From positions 124,001-188,000 of the forward strand of contig NZ_SCMB01000002.1 of the NCBI RefSeq assembly GCF_014323605.1: a DNA stretch of 64,000 bases. Reading direction: 5' to 3'. The notes beneath the pieces were generated by a model that was not told the DNA's origin, made no database searches, and saw only the letters and a program-made list of their open reading frames with translations. The position numbers and the translations under genes are program-made. The stretch comes from Lactobacillus kimbladii (GTDB lineage Bacteria > Bacillota > Bacilli > Lactobacillales > Lactobacillaceae). This document shows, piece by piece, positions 26,857 through 35,629 of this stretch; positions within the stretch are counted from its first letter, which is position 1; every line of letters begins with the position of its first letter.

Positions 26857-29649
26857 ATGAATAAAGTTATTCTGAAAGATTTTTGGCGCTCGATTAAACA
26901 TACCAAGGGACAATTTGTTTCTATTATGGGGTTAATGATGATTGGTGCATTTGCCTTAGTTGGTTTAATGGTTACAGGACCTGACATGCGTGATACCGGC
27001 AATCACTATGCGCAAAAGCTCAACACGGCTGACCTGACTGTTATCTGCAATTACGGTCTAGACCAAAAAGATACCCACAAAATTAAACAGACTAAAGGTT
27101 TGCAATCCGTTGAATTTGGCTACATGACAGATACCGTCATTAAAAACAGTCAGGAAAGTTTTCGTATTTTTTCAAAACCAAAATCGGTGGGCAAATTTGA
27201 ACTGCGTAAAGGTCATTTACCAGTAAAAACAAATGAAATTGCTTTAGCAGACTACTATTCAGATAAATATAAAATTGGTCAAAATATCAGTTTTACAGAA
27301 AAGAAAAATGTTTTAGGAAGTACTCTGCTAAAACGTAAAAACTTCAAAATTACAGGTTTCGTTCGCTCCAGTCAGATTTTATCAAATGTAAACTTAGGGC
27401 AAAGTAACAGTGGTACTGGAGAGCTTAAAGGTTATGCAGTAGTCAGTCCTAATGCTTTTAATCATACGGTTTATATAGTGGCCAACCTAAGATACAAGGA
27501 CTTACGTGGCCTCGACTCTTATGGCAAAGTCTACACTAGTAGAGTTAAGCACCATAAAAAAGGTTTACAAGATACTCTGAAAAACACCGCGCATCAAAGG
27601 CAGAAAAGAATAATGACTGCCGCTAACAAAAAAATTGCACCTCAAGAAAAGAAAATTCAACAAGCAGAGCAGAAATTACAGGCTGCAAGTGAGCAAATTA
27701 GTTCCGCAGAAAAACAACTAGCCCGCAAAAAAAGTAAATTAGATGCGCAAATAGCGCAGGCCAAAAATGCTGGAGCTAATTTACCACAAGCGGCAAGAAT
27801 ACAACTACAACAAGCTCAACAAGAAATTGCTGCAGGTGAGCAAAAATTGCAGCAAGAAAAAAAGATTTTTGCCCGTAAATCTGCCAGCGCCAATAATAAA
27901 ATTAAAAGAGGCAAAGAAAAAATCAGCAAAGCTAAAAAGCAATTGCGGAAATTGGCTCTACCAAGCTATAGCGTATACAATCGGCGCGAGCTACCAGGCG
28001 GTGAAGGAAATTTAGTTTATACAACTGTTGCACAAGTGGTCGAAGACTTAGCTAAAGTATTCCCTATTTTTCTCTACTTCGTTGCGGCATTAGTTACCTT
28101 TACTACAATGAACCGCTTTATTGATGAGGAAAGAATCAATTCCGGTACAATGAAAGCCCTAGGCTATAATGATCAGGTCATAATTAATAAATTCATCGCT
28201 TATGGCTTTATTTCAGGTACAATCGGCACTATTTTGGGCATTTATTTGGGACACACTTTGATGCCGCAAATTGTTTATCATGCCTATTACAAATCTATCA
28301 CGATACCGCCAATTGAATTACACTTTCACTGGCAAATCAGTCTGATTGCTCTAATACTATCTTGGATCAGTTCCGTTTTGCCCGCTTATTTGACCGCTAA
28401 AAATGAATTTAGGGAAAAACCGGCCGCATTACTACTACCTAAGCCTCCTGCAGCAGGTTCTAAAATCTTACTGGAAAGAATACCTTTTATTTGGAACCAT
28501 CTCAGCTTTACTCATAAAGTTACTGCCCGTAATATTTTTCGTTATAAAAAGCGCATGCTGATGACTATTTTTGGTGTTTGTGGTGCCGCTACCATGCTCT
28601 TTGCCGGTTTTGCTGTAAAAAATTCGATTACTAATATGAATAATCGGCAATTCAATGATCTCATTCACTACAACATGATTGTGGCCCAAAAGCCTGATAT
28701 TTCACCCCACCAGCACAAAACTTTAAATAACAAGTTAAAAGAAAACAGCATTAAGTCAGAAACACCAATTTACTATGAGTCAATGTCTAAAACTGCTGGT
28801 AAAACTGGTGATACACAAGATATTACCTTAATCGCTCCTTCTTCTAGCAAAGTGCTGAAGAACTATGTTCATTTAAATGATCGTAAAACTAAGCAGACGT
28901 TGCACTTATCAAACAACGGGGTTATTATTTCAGAACGCTTGTCAACATTGCTCAAGGTAAACAAAGGTGACTATATATCTCTAACGGATAAGAATAACCG
29001 TCCTCGGAAAATGAAAGTAGCTGGCATCACTGAAATGTACATGGGACACTTCGTCTTCATGAACAAAACGCAATACCAGAAAGTTTTTAACAAACGGTTC
29101 ACATCAAATGCATACCTGGTTAACTTAAAAAATTCCACTCGTAAAAACACGAGAAAAATTGCTGCGCAATTTATGGCTCTTAATGGTGTAGCAGGTGTGG
29201 TGCAAAACACTACAATTAGCCAAGAATTGGACGTAGTGGTAAAATCTCTGAACTTGATTATGGTTGTTTTGATTGTAGTTGCTGGACTTTTAGCAATTGT
29301 AATTCAATATAACCTTACTAATATTAATATTGCTGAAAGAATTCGCGAACTCTCAACTATCAAAGTTTTAGGTTTCTTCGATAATGAAGTAACGATGTAT
29401 ATTTATCGCGAAACTATTCTTTTAACAGGTATTGGCATTTTAGTCGGTTACCTCACAGGGGATTTACTTTACCGCTATATTCTTTACGTGGTGCCACCAG
29501 ACAATGTCATGTTTAATCCGGCGTTATCTGTCTCAAGTTTTCTGTGGCCATTAGGAGTTATCGGTATCATTACGATAGTTCTAGGATTTATTGTTAACAA
29601 AAAATTAAAAGACCTTGATATGCTTGAAGCTTTAAAATCAGTTGATTAA
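26857..29649 (+). CDS. FtsX-type ABC permease with extracellular coiled coil
   Basis: 930 residues. A first membrane helix (about 18-40) is followed by a MacB-like periplasmic domain (about 50-245). Residues ~250-365 are a long Gln/Ala/Lys/Glu-rich coiled coil (e.g. QAEQKLQAASEQISSAEKQL). Two FtsX domains with three helices each then flank a second soluble region (the pairs at about 395-505 and 800-925). The coiled coil is a strong feature and would reach into the cell wall. Related proteins in streptococci and lactobacilli are poorly characterised. It could transmit force or present a substrate instead of transporting one. It starts at an ATG after GGCTAATC, with coupling to the ATPase gene. 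Confidence 0.88.
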   Translation: MNKVILKDFWRSIKHTKGQFVSIMGLMMIGAFALVGLMVTGPDMRDTGNHYAQKLNTADLTVICNYGLDQKDTHKIKQTKGLQSVEFGYMTDTVIKNSQESFRIFSKPKSVGKFELRKGHLPVKTNEIALADYYSDKYKIGQNISFTEKKNVLGSTLLKRKNFKITGFVRSSQILSNVNLGQSNSGTGELKGYAVVSPNAFNHTVYIVANLRYKDLRGLDSYGKVYTSRVKHHKKGLQDTLKNTAHQRQKRIMTAANKKIAPQEKKIQQAEQKLQAASEQISSAEKQLARKKSKLDAQIAQAKNAGANLPQAARIQLQQAQQEIAAGEQKLQQEKKIFARKSASANNKIKRGKEKISKAKKQLRKLALPSYSVYNRRELPGGEGNLVYTTVAQVVEDLAKVFPIFLYFVAALVTFTTMNRFIDEERINSGTMKALGYNDQVIINKFIAYGFISGTIGTILGIYLGHTLMPQIVYHAYYKSITIPPIELHFHWQISLIALILSWISSVLPAYLTAKNEFREKPAALLLPKPPAAGSKILLERIPFIWNHLSFTHKVTARNIFRYKKRMLMTIFGVCGAATMLFAGFAVKNSITNMNNRQFNDLIHYNMIVAQKPDISPHQHKTLNNKLKENSIKSETPIYYESMSKTAGKTGDTQDITLIAPSSSKVLKNYVHLNDRKTKQTLHLSNNGVIISERLSTLLKVNKGDYISLTDKNNRPRKMKVAGITEMYMGHFVFMNKTQYQKVFNKRFTSNAYLVNLKNSTRKNTRKIAAQFMALNGVAGVVQNTTISQELDVVVKSLNLIMVVLIVVAGLLAIVIQYNLTNINIAERIRELSTIKVLGFFDNEVTMYIYRETILLTGIGILVGYLTGDLLYRYILYVVPPDNVMFNPALSVSSFLWPLGVIGIITIVLGFIVNKKLKDLDMLEALKSVD

Positions 29650-29651
29650 AT

Positions 29652-29685
29652 AAATAGAACTGTTCATCATTGAGCAGCTCTATTT
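29652..29685 (+). terminator. Terminator after the FtsX-type exporter
   Basis: AAATAGAACTGTTCA / TGAGCAGCTCTATTT stem with G-U pairs, followed by ATTTC. Confidence 0.8.
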
Positions 29686-29718
29686 ATTTCTGCAAAAATT
29701 AAAAACTAAATAAAAATA

Positions 29719-29727
29719 TGTTATACT
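29719..29727 (+). promoter_or_regulatory. Probable promoter of the ABC-2 exporter cassette
   Basis: TGTTATACT is an extended -10 (TGnTATACT). It gives a leader of about 110 bases before the TTG start at 29843. No strong -35 is evident. Confidence 0.45.
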
Positions 29728-29842
29728 TTACTCATTAGATTTAATGCTCACAACAAGATCTTCAAATTAACGTGTATAAAGAACTTAATCATCCTTCCTT
29801 TTTAATTGATAAAGTTCCAACAAATTAATTTTGGAGATAAAA

Positions 29843-30607
29843 TTGAATAATATTTTACAAGTTAAACATTTAACAGAAACTTATAAAGATAAAAACATAG
29901 CATTTCAAGCTCTAGATGATGTTTCTTTTACAATTGATCAAGGAGAAATATTAGCTCTATTAGGACCTAATGGCGCGGGGAAAACTACCACTGTCTCAAT
30001 TATAGGTGGCTATTTGCTCCCTACTTCTGGTCAGGTAATTTTAAACGGACAGGATATTACTACTGCTCGTAAAAGACCTAGCATCGGCGTTTCTTTTGGT
30101 GGAGATCTAGGGTTTTATCGTAACGCTACAGCAAAGCAAAATTTACAATTTTTTGCGGATCTGGCCAAAGTACCCTTTCGTAAGCAAAAAACTGAAATAC
30201 AGCGAGTTCTGTCTATTGTTGAGCTGGATAATGTCGCAAACAAAAAGGTAGGGAAATTTTCTAAAGGAATGACGCAAAGGCTGCATATCGCTCGTTCCTT
30301 GTTAAATAATCCAAGTTTATTACTTTTAGATGAACCTACTAGTGGTTTAGATGTTGAAATAGCGCAAAGCGTTCAGAAGACTATTAAAAAATTAGCAGAT
30401 TCCGGCATTAGTATTTTATTAACAAGTCACACCATGTCAGAAGTTGAAAAGCTAGCTAAAAATGTAGTTATTCTAGGTGCAGGAAAAGTTTTTTTCACTG
30501 GCACCGTTTCTGCTGTTTTGGGTTTGGCTGAAAAAGAAATCAACCAAAAACCTAAAAATTTGGAAGAAGCTTATTTGGCAATAGCTCCTAAACTAAGGAG
30601 GAATTAG
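29843..30607 (+). CDS. ABC transporter ATP-binding protein (ABC-2 exporter)
   Basis: 254-residue ATPase with Walker A GPNGAGKTTT, signature FSKGMTQRLHIARSL, Walker B LLLLDEPTSGLD, and the switch His in LTSHTMSE. It energises the two permeases that follow. An in-frame TTG at 29831 overlaps the ribosome site (TTGGAG), so the TTG at 29843, six bases after GGAG, is the likely start. The permease gene starts two bases after its stop. Substrate unknown. Confidence 0.9.
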   Translation: MNNILQVKHLTETYKDKNIAFQALDDVSFTIDQGEILALLGPNGAGKTTTVSIIGGYLLPTSGQVILNGQDITTARKRPSIGVSFGGDLGFYRNATAKQNLQFFADLAKVPFRKQKTEIQRVLSIVELDNVANKKVGKFSKGMTQRLHIARSLLNNPSLLLLDEPTSGLDVEIAQSVQKTIKKLADSGISILLTSHTMSEVEKLAKNVVILGAGKVFFTGTVSAVLGLAEKEINQKPKNLEEAYLAIAPKLRRN

Positions 30608-30609
30608 AT

Positions 30610-31341
30610 ATGCGTTTTATTCGTCTTTTCCTCTTTCATGTAAAAGATTATCTTTCCGATCAGTACTTTGTCTGGTTAACAATCACTAGTACTGTCTCCA
30701 TTTTTTTGATGCAATATATTATGGCCTATGCTTCTCACGATTTGAATAATCCACAATTGTGGCTGCAAAGTGGTATTTTTGGCATGTGGACCTCGTGTAC
30801 AACCGTTGCCGGCTGTATCGGTTTTGAACGTTACAAAGGAACGCTGCCATATTTGCTAAACAGTCAATATGACGAGCGAGCTTCTTTAATTACTTTACTT
30901 TTACCTGCTTCGAGCTATGGTTTATTTTCATTTCCTATTGCTTATATTCTTGCAAAAATTTTAGGAGTAGCTACTGGTAAAATTTCTCTGTACCAGATTT
31001 TGCTAATTTTTCTACTGTGGATCGGATGCTCAGTAATGGGAATTTTAATTTCTTCATTTCTTACTCTTTCACCTAATGCAATGGTTTATGAAGGCTTAAT
31101 TGGCACTCCTATATTGTTATTAGCAGGATTATTTGGCAATGAGACCATTTTGAATCCCTTAACCATCTTTTCTCAGTGGTTTATTCCTATAACTGGACCA
31201 ATTGCTTCTTTGTCCCATAATAAAAGTCTCAACTGGACTGCTTATTTTTGCAGTTTACTTCTTTGGCTTTTGTTAATTGTGATTATTGTGAGAAAAATTA
31301 ATGACCTTGTCAGAAAGAAAGGAGCTCTGAAAATTATCTAA
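30610..31341 (+). CDS. ABC-2 type permease subunit A
   Basis: 243 residues with about six hydrophobic helices and no catalytic motifs. It follows the ATPase with an AGGAGG ribosome site inside the upstream end, and overlaps the next gene by one base (TAATG). By position it is one half of a heterodimeric membrane channel. The sequence is weakly conserved, so the family call is mainly from topology and context. Confidence 0.8.
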   Translation: MRFIRLFLFHVKDYLSDQYFVWLTITSTVSIFLMQYIMAYASHDLNNPQLWLQSGIFGMWTSCTTVAGCIGFERYKGTLPYLLNSQYDERASLITLLLPASSYGLFSFPIAYILAKILGVATGKISLYQILLIFLLWIGCSVMGILISSFLTLSPNAMVYEGLIGTPILLLAGLFGNETILNPLTIFSQWFIPITGPIASLSHNKSLNWTAYFCSLLLWLLLIVIIVRKINDLVRKKGALKII

Positions 31342-32060
31342 TGTTTGCTACACAATTCTCTGGCCTTTCTTTTCTCAATAATTGGCGTACAAAACTAACT
31401 TATTTCTTTATCACACCAATGATAAATCTGGCCCTGTTAGTATTAATCAATATGCAGTATTCTAATCAATTTAACTGGGATGTTGCGATCAATTCAATTG
31501 CAATAGATGCTGCGGTACTTGCTCTTGAAACATTTTGTTCTGCCGTGATTAATGATGCAGACTTAAAAATTGACTTTGAATTAATTGCCAAAAGACCTTT
31601 CAGTATCAAGTATTGGCTTTCTAAATGCATTGTTGCCATTATTATAGGTTGCATTTTAGCATTAATTAACCTATTTTTATTGTACTTAGCCGGCTCTCCC
31701 ATAGTCATTATTGAACGAGCTTTACTCATGCTACCGCTCTTATGTATTTATGGCTGCGTTTTAGGTTTTGTATCTTGGGCCATCTCATGGCAAATGAATG
31801 ATCCTTACTTTTTGGAGAATATTTTTAGCAGTTTAGCCCAATTAGTATCAGGAGTCCTAGTTGTAATTTCAGCTTATCCTGAATGGTTAAAAGCAATTGC
31901 TGTATTATTCCCTTTTGCAGAACCTGTTACTTACATCAAAACTGGTAGCGCCAATTTGATGTACAGTGCATTAATTACATTTATTTGGCTCATTATTGGA
32001 ATTTTAGCTTATATTAGCCAAATCAAGCCAGTTCTGGCTAAAGGTAAACACCATTATTAA
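31341..32060 (+). CDS. ABC-2 type permease subunit B
   Basis: 239 residues with about six hydrophobic helices. It is the last gene of the exporter cassette, ending at a strong two-way terminator. It pairs with the preceding permease. The one-base overlap of stop and start indicates coupled translation. The exported compound is unknown; lipid, bacteriocin or drug are all possible. Confidence 0.8.
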   Translation: MFATQFSGLSFLNNWRTKLTYFFITPMINLALLVLINMQYSNQFNWDVAINSIAIDAAVLALETFCSAVINDADLKIDFELIAKRPFSIKYWLSKCIVAIIIGCILALINLFLLYLAGSPIVIIERALLMLPLLCIYGCVLGFVSWAISWQMNDPYFLENIFSSLAQLVSGVLVVISAYPEWLKAIAVLFPFAEPVTYIKTGSANLMYSALITFIWLIIGILAYISQIKPVLAKGKHHY

Positions 32061-32072
32061 AGCTTACACAGT

Positions 32073-32107
32073 AAAATAGCAGTCGCAAGATTTGCGACTG
32101 CTATTTT
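32073..32107. terminator. Bidirectional terminator between exporter and copper ATPase
   Basis: A perfect 16-bp stem, AAAATAGCAGTCGCAA with its complement, and a 3-base loop with T/A tails on both sides. Confidence 0.93.
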
Positions 32108-32112
32108 TATAT

Positions 32113-34020
32113 CTATATTTTTGTTTTTCCTAACAAAACTGAACTGAATACAACCGATAATGAACTAAAGGCCATTGCTAATCCTGCTATTTCCGGACTA
32201 AGTGTGAGACCCACACCTGCAAAAACGCCAGCGGCAACAGGAATACCCAGTACATTATAAATGAAAGCCCAGAACAGATTTAGCTTTATCCTATTAAAAG
32301 TCTTGCGACTAAGTTTCAAAGCGCGAACAACATCTTCCAAGTCATTTTTGATAAGCACGATACCACCTGCATCGATGGCAACATCCGTACCTGAACCCAT
32401 GGCAATTCCTACATCTGTCTGGGTTAGAGCTGGCGCATCGTTGATCCCATCACCAACAAATGCGACATGGTGCTTCTCTTGCAATTTTTTAATAACTGCT
32501 GCTTTATCAACCGGCAAAACCTCAGCAATTACCTGATCGATATCCACCTGTTTTGCAATAGCCTGGGCTACTTGTTGATTATCTCCAGTTAACATGACAG
32601 TTTTCAAGCCTAAACGATGTAAGTCGTTTATCGCATTTTGGGCATTCACTTTAGGAGCATCCTGAATTGCAATTAGACCCAGCACTTGATTATCTTGAAC
32701 AACAGACACTACTGTTTTTGCCTCACTTTGCAATGCCACTATTTGCTCTTCTAATTCTGGAGCAATTTTAATTTCTTTTTGTTTTTTGGGACTGCCGACC
32801 GCAACATTTGTACCAGAAATTTTACCAGTGATACCCCATCCCTCAATTACAGTAAAATTTTCTACCGTTTTTAACTGCAACTTTGCCTTTTTAGCCGCAG
32901 CTAATACAGCTGGAGCGAGAGGATGCTCAGATAATTTCTCTAAACTGGCAGCATATTGTAGGACATTTTCTTTATCTCCCACAATATCTGTTACTTGTGG
33001 TTGACCTTTGGTAATCGTTCCCGTTTTATCAAAAACTATAGTATCAATGCTGTTTGCAGCCTCTAAAATTTCTCCATTTTTAATTAGGATTCCCATTTTG
33101 GCACCACGACCAGTTCCAACCATTAATGCAGTTGGTGTTGCCAGACCTAAAGCACAAGGACAGGCAATAACCATAACCGCAACGGCAAAAACTAATGCAG
33201 TTGCTATGCTTTTACCTAAAAAAATATACCAAACTAAAAATGTTACAATTGCAATAATCAAAACTGTGGGAACAAAAATATTTGCAACCTTATCAGTTAA
33301 TTTTTGAATCGGTGCATGACTGTTCTGTGCCTTTTTAACAATCTCAATAATTTGCGCCAGCATCGTTTCATTACCAACTTTTTGGGCTTGCATCACAAAT
33401 GATCCCGTTTGATTGATTGTTGCTCCTATTACCTGATCGCCTGTCACTTTTTTAACCGGCATACTTTCACCAGTTACCATAGATTCATCAATGCTTGAAT
33501 TGCCAGAAACAATTTTGCCATCAACTGGTACTTTTTGCCCAGGCATTACTTGTATGTAGTCGCCCTTCACAACTTCAGTGATAGGAATACTGACAAATTG
33601 CTTATCGCGCTTTACTAAGGCATTTTTTGCACCTAAATTAAGCAATTTCCCCATAGCGTCAGAAGCAGTTGCCCGCATTTTTTCTTCTAAAACCTGCCCT
33701 AATAAGACGAAAGTAATAACAAAAGCAGCACTTTCAAAGAAAACAGGTCTTTTAGTAAACATCGCATAAATACTGTAAATATAAGTTATCGATGTTCCTA
33801 AAGCAACGAGGGTATCCATATTTGAATGGTGCTTTTTAAAGGCAGACCAGGCACTAGTAATAAATGGACCTGCTGAAATCAACATAATTATTGTTGTAAA
33901 AATAAGCATGATCCATTCGCCACCTGGCAACATCCATCCAGTAAAAGGGTGAATAATCATTTCCAGAAGCATTGGCAGTGATAATATTAGCGACGTCCAA
34001 AAACGTGTTGTAATTTTCAT
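32113..34020 (-). CDS. copA: Copper-translocating P1B-type ATPase without N-terminal metal domains
   Basis: 635 residues. It exports copper at the cost of ATP. It carries the transmembrane metal site CPC (Cys287-Pro-Cys289), the phosphorylation motif DKTGT (Asp331), the HP motif in [18 protein letters not shown] in the hinge, and TGES in the actuator. The CPC motif favours Cu(I). There is no CxxC heavy-metal-associated domain at the N-terminus; the protein begins directly at the first membrane helix. Most CopA proteins have one or two such domains. The partner gene upstream encodes a membrane-anchored cupredoxin, and the pair sits behind cop boxes. Confidence 0.93.
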   Translation of the reverse strand: MKITTRFWTSLILSLPMLLEMIIHPFTGWMLPGGEWIMLIFTTIIMLISAGPFITSAWSAFKKHHSNMDTLVALGTSITYIYSIYAMFTKRPVFFESAAFVITFVLLGQVLEEKMRATASDAMGKLLNLGAKNALVKRDKQFVSIPITEVVKGDYIQVMPGQKVPVDGKIVSGNSSIDESMVTGESMPVKKVTGDQVIGATINQTGSFVMQAQKVGNETMLAQIIEIVKKAQNSHAPIQKLTDKVANIFVPTVLIIAIVTFLVWYIFLGKSIATALVFAVAVMVIACPCALGLATPTALMVGTGRGAKMGILIKNGEILEAANSIDTIVFDKTGTITKGQPQVTDIVGDKENVLQYAASLEKLSEHPLAPAVLAAAKKAKLQLKTVENFTVIEGWGITGKISGTNVAVGSPKKQKEIKIAPELEEQIVALQSEAKTVVSVVQDNQVLGLIAIQDAPKVNAQNAINDLHRLGLKTVMLTGDNQQVAQAIAKQVDIDQVIAEVLPVDKAAVIKKLQEKHHVAFVGDGINDAPALTQTDVGIAMGSGTDVAIDAGGIVLIKNDLEDVVRALKLSRKTFNRIKLNLFWAFIYNVLGIPVAAGVFAGVGLTLSPEIAGLAMAFSSLSVVFSSVLLGKTKI

Positions 34021-34033
34021 TGTTTTTCCTTAG

Positions 34034-34405
34034 CTATTTGACAATTACCTTACCATGAAACATGTTCATACTGCATTCCCATTGATATTCACCTGGTTTT
34101 GAAGTATCTATTTTAACCGTTTCTACTTTGCCTTCAGGTAATTTCTGATTTATGCCAAAATCTGAAAATACAACATGATCTAAACAATTGGATGAGTCTG
34201 TTCTCTTAAAGTTTAAAGTAGCGGGTACTCCCCTTTTAAGAACAACTCTTTCTGGTGAATAACCACCTTTAACTTCAATATCAACACTCTGTTTGTTTGA
34301 CTTCATAGTGGCTTTCTCCTCTTCTACTTGATGGCTACCAAAGAACCACCATGCAATAAAAGCTATTAGTGCAAGACCCAAAGCTAAGATAATAATTTTA
34401 TTCAT
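34034..34405 (-). CDS. Membrane-anchored cupredoxin-like copper-binding protein
   Basis: 123 residues. One N-terminal membrane helix (about 4-22) leads to a small extracellular beta domain resembling the cupredoxin fold. Candidate copper ligands are Cys74 and His77 (in SSNCLDHVV) and Cys111, Met113, Met115 and His117 (in ECSMNMFHGK). It may sequester or hand over copper outside the membrane for export. The start is the ATG at 34403-34405; an upstream ATG would put the GGGAGGA ribosome site inside the coding sequence. First gene of the copper operon. Confidence 0.87.
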   Translation of the reverse strand: MNKIIILALGLALIAFIAWWFFGSHQVEEEKATMKSNKQSVDIEVKGGYSPERVVLKRGVPATLNFKRTDSSNCLDHVVFSDFGINQKLPEGKVETVKIDTSKPGEYQWECSMNMFHGKVIVK

Positions 34406-34441
34406 GATAATTCCTCCCATTTGAAGCCTATTATTAATGTC

Positions 34442-34490
34442 TACATTTGTAAACTAAATTTAGTATAAATTATGTATCTACAAATGTAAA
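34442..34490 (-). promoter_or_regulatory. cop promoter with two CopY operators (cop boxes)
   Basis: Two copies of the CopY operator TACANNTGTA occur: TACATTTGTA at 34442-34451 and TACAAATGTA at 34479-34488. The distal box overlaps the -35 (TTTACA), 17 bases from a -10 TATACT (34462-34467). The other lies just downstream of the start point. This is the layout of the enterococcal cop operon, so repression by a CopY protein is very likely. The probable repressor is encoded at about 44.6-45.0 kb. Confidence 0.9.
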
Positions 34491-34505
34491 CATAAATGCT
34501 CAAAA

Positions 34506-34535
34506 AAAACTTACTGATTTTTTTCAGTAAGTTTT
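34506..34535 (-). terminator. Terminator after the ribbon-helix-helix gene
   Basis: AAAACTTACTGA / TCAGTAAGTTTT stem followed by eight T on the minus strand, seven bases after the stop codon. Confidence 0.85.
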
Positions 34536-34541
34536 ACCTTA

Positions 34542-34745
34542 TTAATCTGCATCTAATCGCTTTAACCATTGAGTCAGATCATTTTTGTCCACCATTATTT
34601 GCTTAAATTCGGCCTTATTATCTGCGGCCAAAAACAGCATTAACTGCAGATACTTTGCCACAGAAAGTCCATAATTTTCCAGATTAGCCTTAGCTGCTTT
34701 TACTACTGTATCATTTAAACTAATTGTAAGAAGTTCGTCTTTCAA
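34542..34745 (-). CDS. Small ribbon-helix-helix protein (RelB/DinJ-like antitoxin candidate)
   Basis: 67 residues. The start ELLTISLNDTVVKAAKANLENYGLSVAKYLQLML fits a ribbon-helix-helix domain of the RelB/DinJ antitoxin group. It begins at a TTG behind GGGATAG, with its own promoter and terminator. No toxin gene is next to it: the neighbours are the cop operator and an ABC operon. It is therefore either a solo antitoxin or a stand-alone regulator. Only fold-level similarity is claimed. Confidence 0.6.
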   Translation of the reverse strand: MKDELLTISLNDTVVKAAKANLENYGLSVAKYLQLMLFLAADNKAEFKQIMVDKNDLTQWLKRLDAD

Positions 34746-34788
34746 AGTCTATCCCATTTCCTATATTCTAAATAAAACTAACAGGATT

Positions 34789-34817
34789 ATTTTAGAAAAG
34801 CCTCTATAGCTATGCAA
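34789..34817 (-). promoter_or_regulatory. Promoter for the ribbon-helix-helix gene
   Basis: On the minus strand -35 TTGCAT and -10 TAAAAT are 17 bases apart, 44 bases before the TTG start. Confidence 0.55.
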
Positions 34818-34844
34818 GTATTTAATTCAAATTCATAATTCTTT

Positions 34845-35627
34845 TTATCTACCTGCTCCATTATATTTCCTCAAGCCTAAATTCCATACCCAATGGTCTA
34901 AAAATAAGAATACTAAGGCTATCAAAAGTTGCAATAACATTATTTGCCATTGCCGTGGTCTTATTAAAATAATTGTTGCAGGACAAGCAATTAGTCCAAA
35001 AGGCAGGATGAAATTAAAAATAATATTTCCCAATCCCCGATAAATACTTGCAGGATAGCGACTCATTTGTATCATACTTAAAAATAAATCATTTCTGGCA
35101 AAATTTGTGGGAAACCAAAATGCCGAAATTGTCCATAAATACCAAAGAGAATAGTATAAAATGCAGCCAAAAACGCAAGAAAGCAAAAAGAACAACACCT
35201 GGCCTATATTAATACTTATACCCTGACATGCATAAATAATTACAAATAGTCCCAGGACCGAATTAATTAATTGTGTAAATTCAATTGCACTAAAAAAGTA
35301 ATATACCTTAGCGTTAATTGGTTTTAATAAAATTGAATCTAAGGTTCCTTCTCTAATGTCTTTTTCCATTTTAGGCATTGATTTGACCAAGAAAGCCATT
35401 AAGAAGCCGTCAAGCATAGTATAAACGCCAACTAGCAACAGACATTCTTTGTAGGTCCAACCACCGATAGTATCAACATTTAAATAAATTACCTTAAAAA
35501 AAGCTATAGGAATGCCTAACCACAATATAGAAGAGATTATCCCAAACAATGTGTCTAACCTGAAACTAATAGTTTGCAATAAGGCAATTTTAATTAACGA
35601 TTTGACTACTTTAAGTTTACTTTTCAT
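34845..35627 (-). CDS. ABC-2 family (DUF990-type) permease, second subunit
   Basis: About 260 residues with six hydrophobic segments. The opening KIALLQTISFRLDTLFGI is typical of the ABC2_membrane_6 (DUF990) group. The ATG start lies two bases after the upstream gene's stop; the TTG two codons earlier overlaps that stop. It is the last gene of a three-gene exporter operon whose expression appears to be controlled from the leader at 37.4-37.6 kb. Substrate unknown; related systems have been linked with drug or viologen efflux. Confidence 0.85.
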   Translation of the reverse strand: MKSKLKVVKSLIKIALLQTISFRLDTLFGIISSILWLGIPIAFFKVIYLNVDTIGGWTYKECLLLVGVYTMLDGFLMAFLVKSMPKMEKDIREGTLDSILLKPINAKVYYFFSAIEFTQLINSVLGLFVIIYACQGISINIGQVLFFLLSCVFGCILYYSLWYLWTISAFWFPTNFARNDLFLSMIQMSRYPASIYRGLGNIIFNFILPFGLIACPATIILIRPRQWQIMLLQLLIALVFLFLDHWVWNLGLRKYNGAGR

Positions 35628-35629
35628 AA

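Noticed and set aside
29774..29827. Possible 18-codon GTG ORF in the leader of the ABC-2 exporter cassette
   Set aside because: There is no ribosome site before the GTG and no terminator in the leader, so a chance frame is more likely.
32261..33769. Several plus-strand open frames of 60-100 codons
   Set aside because: They are antisense to the copper ATPase, lack ribosome sites and have no recognisable features.
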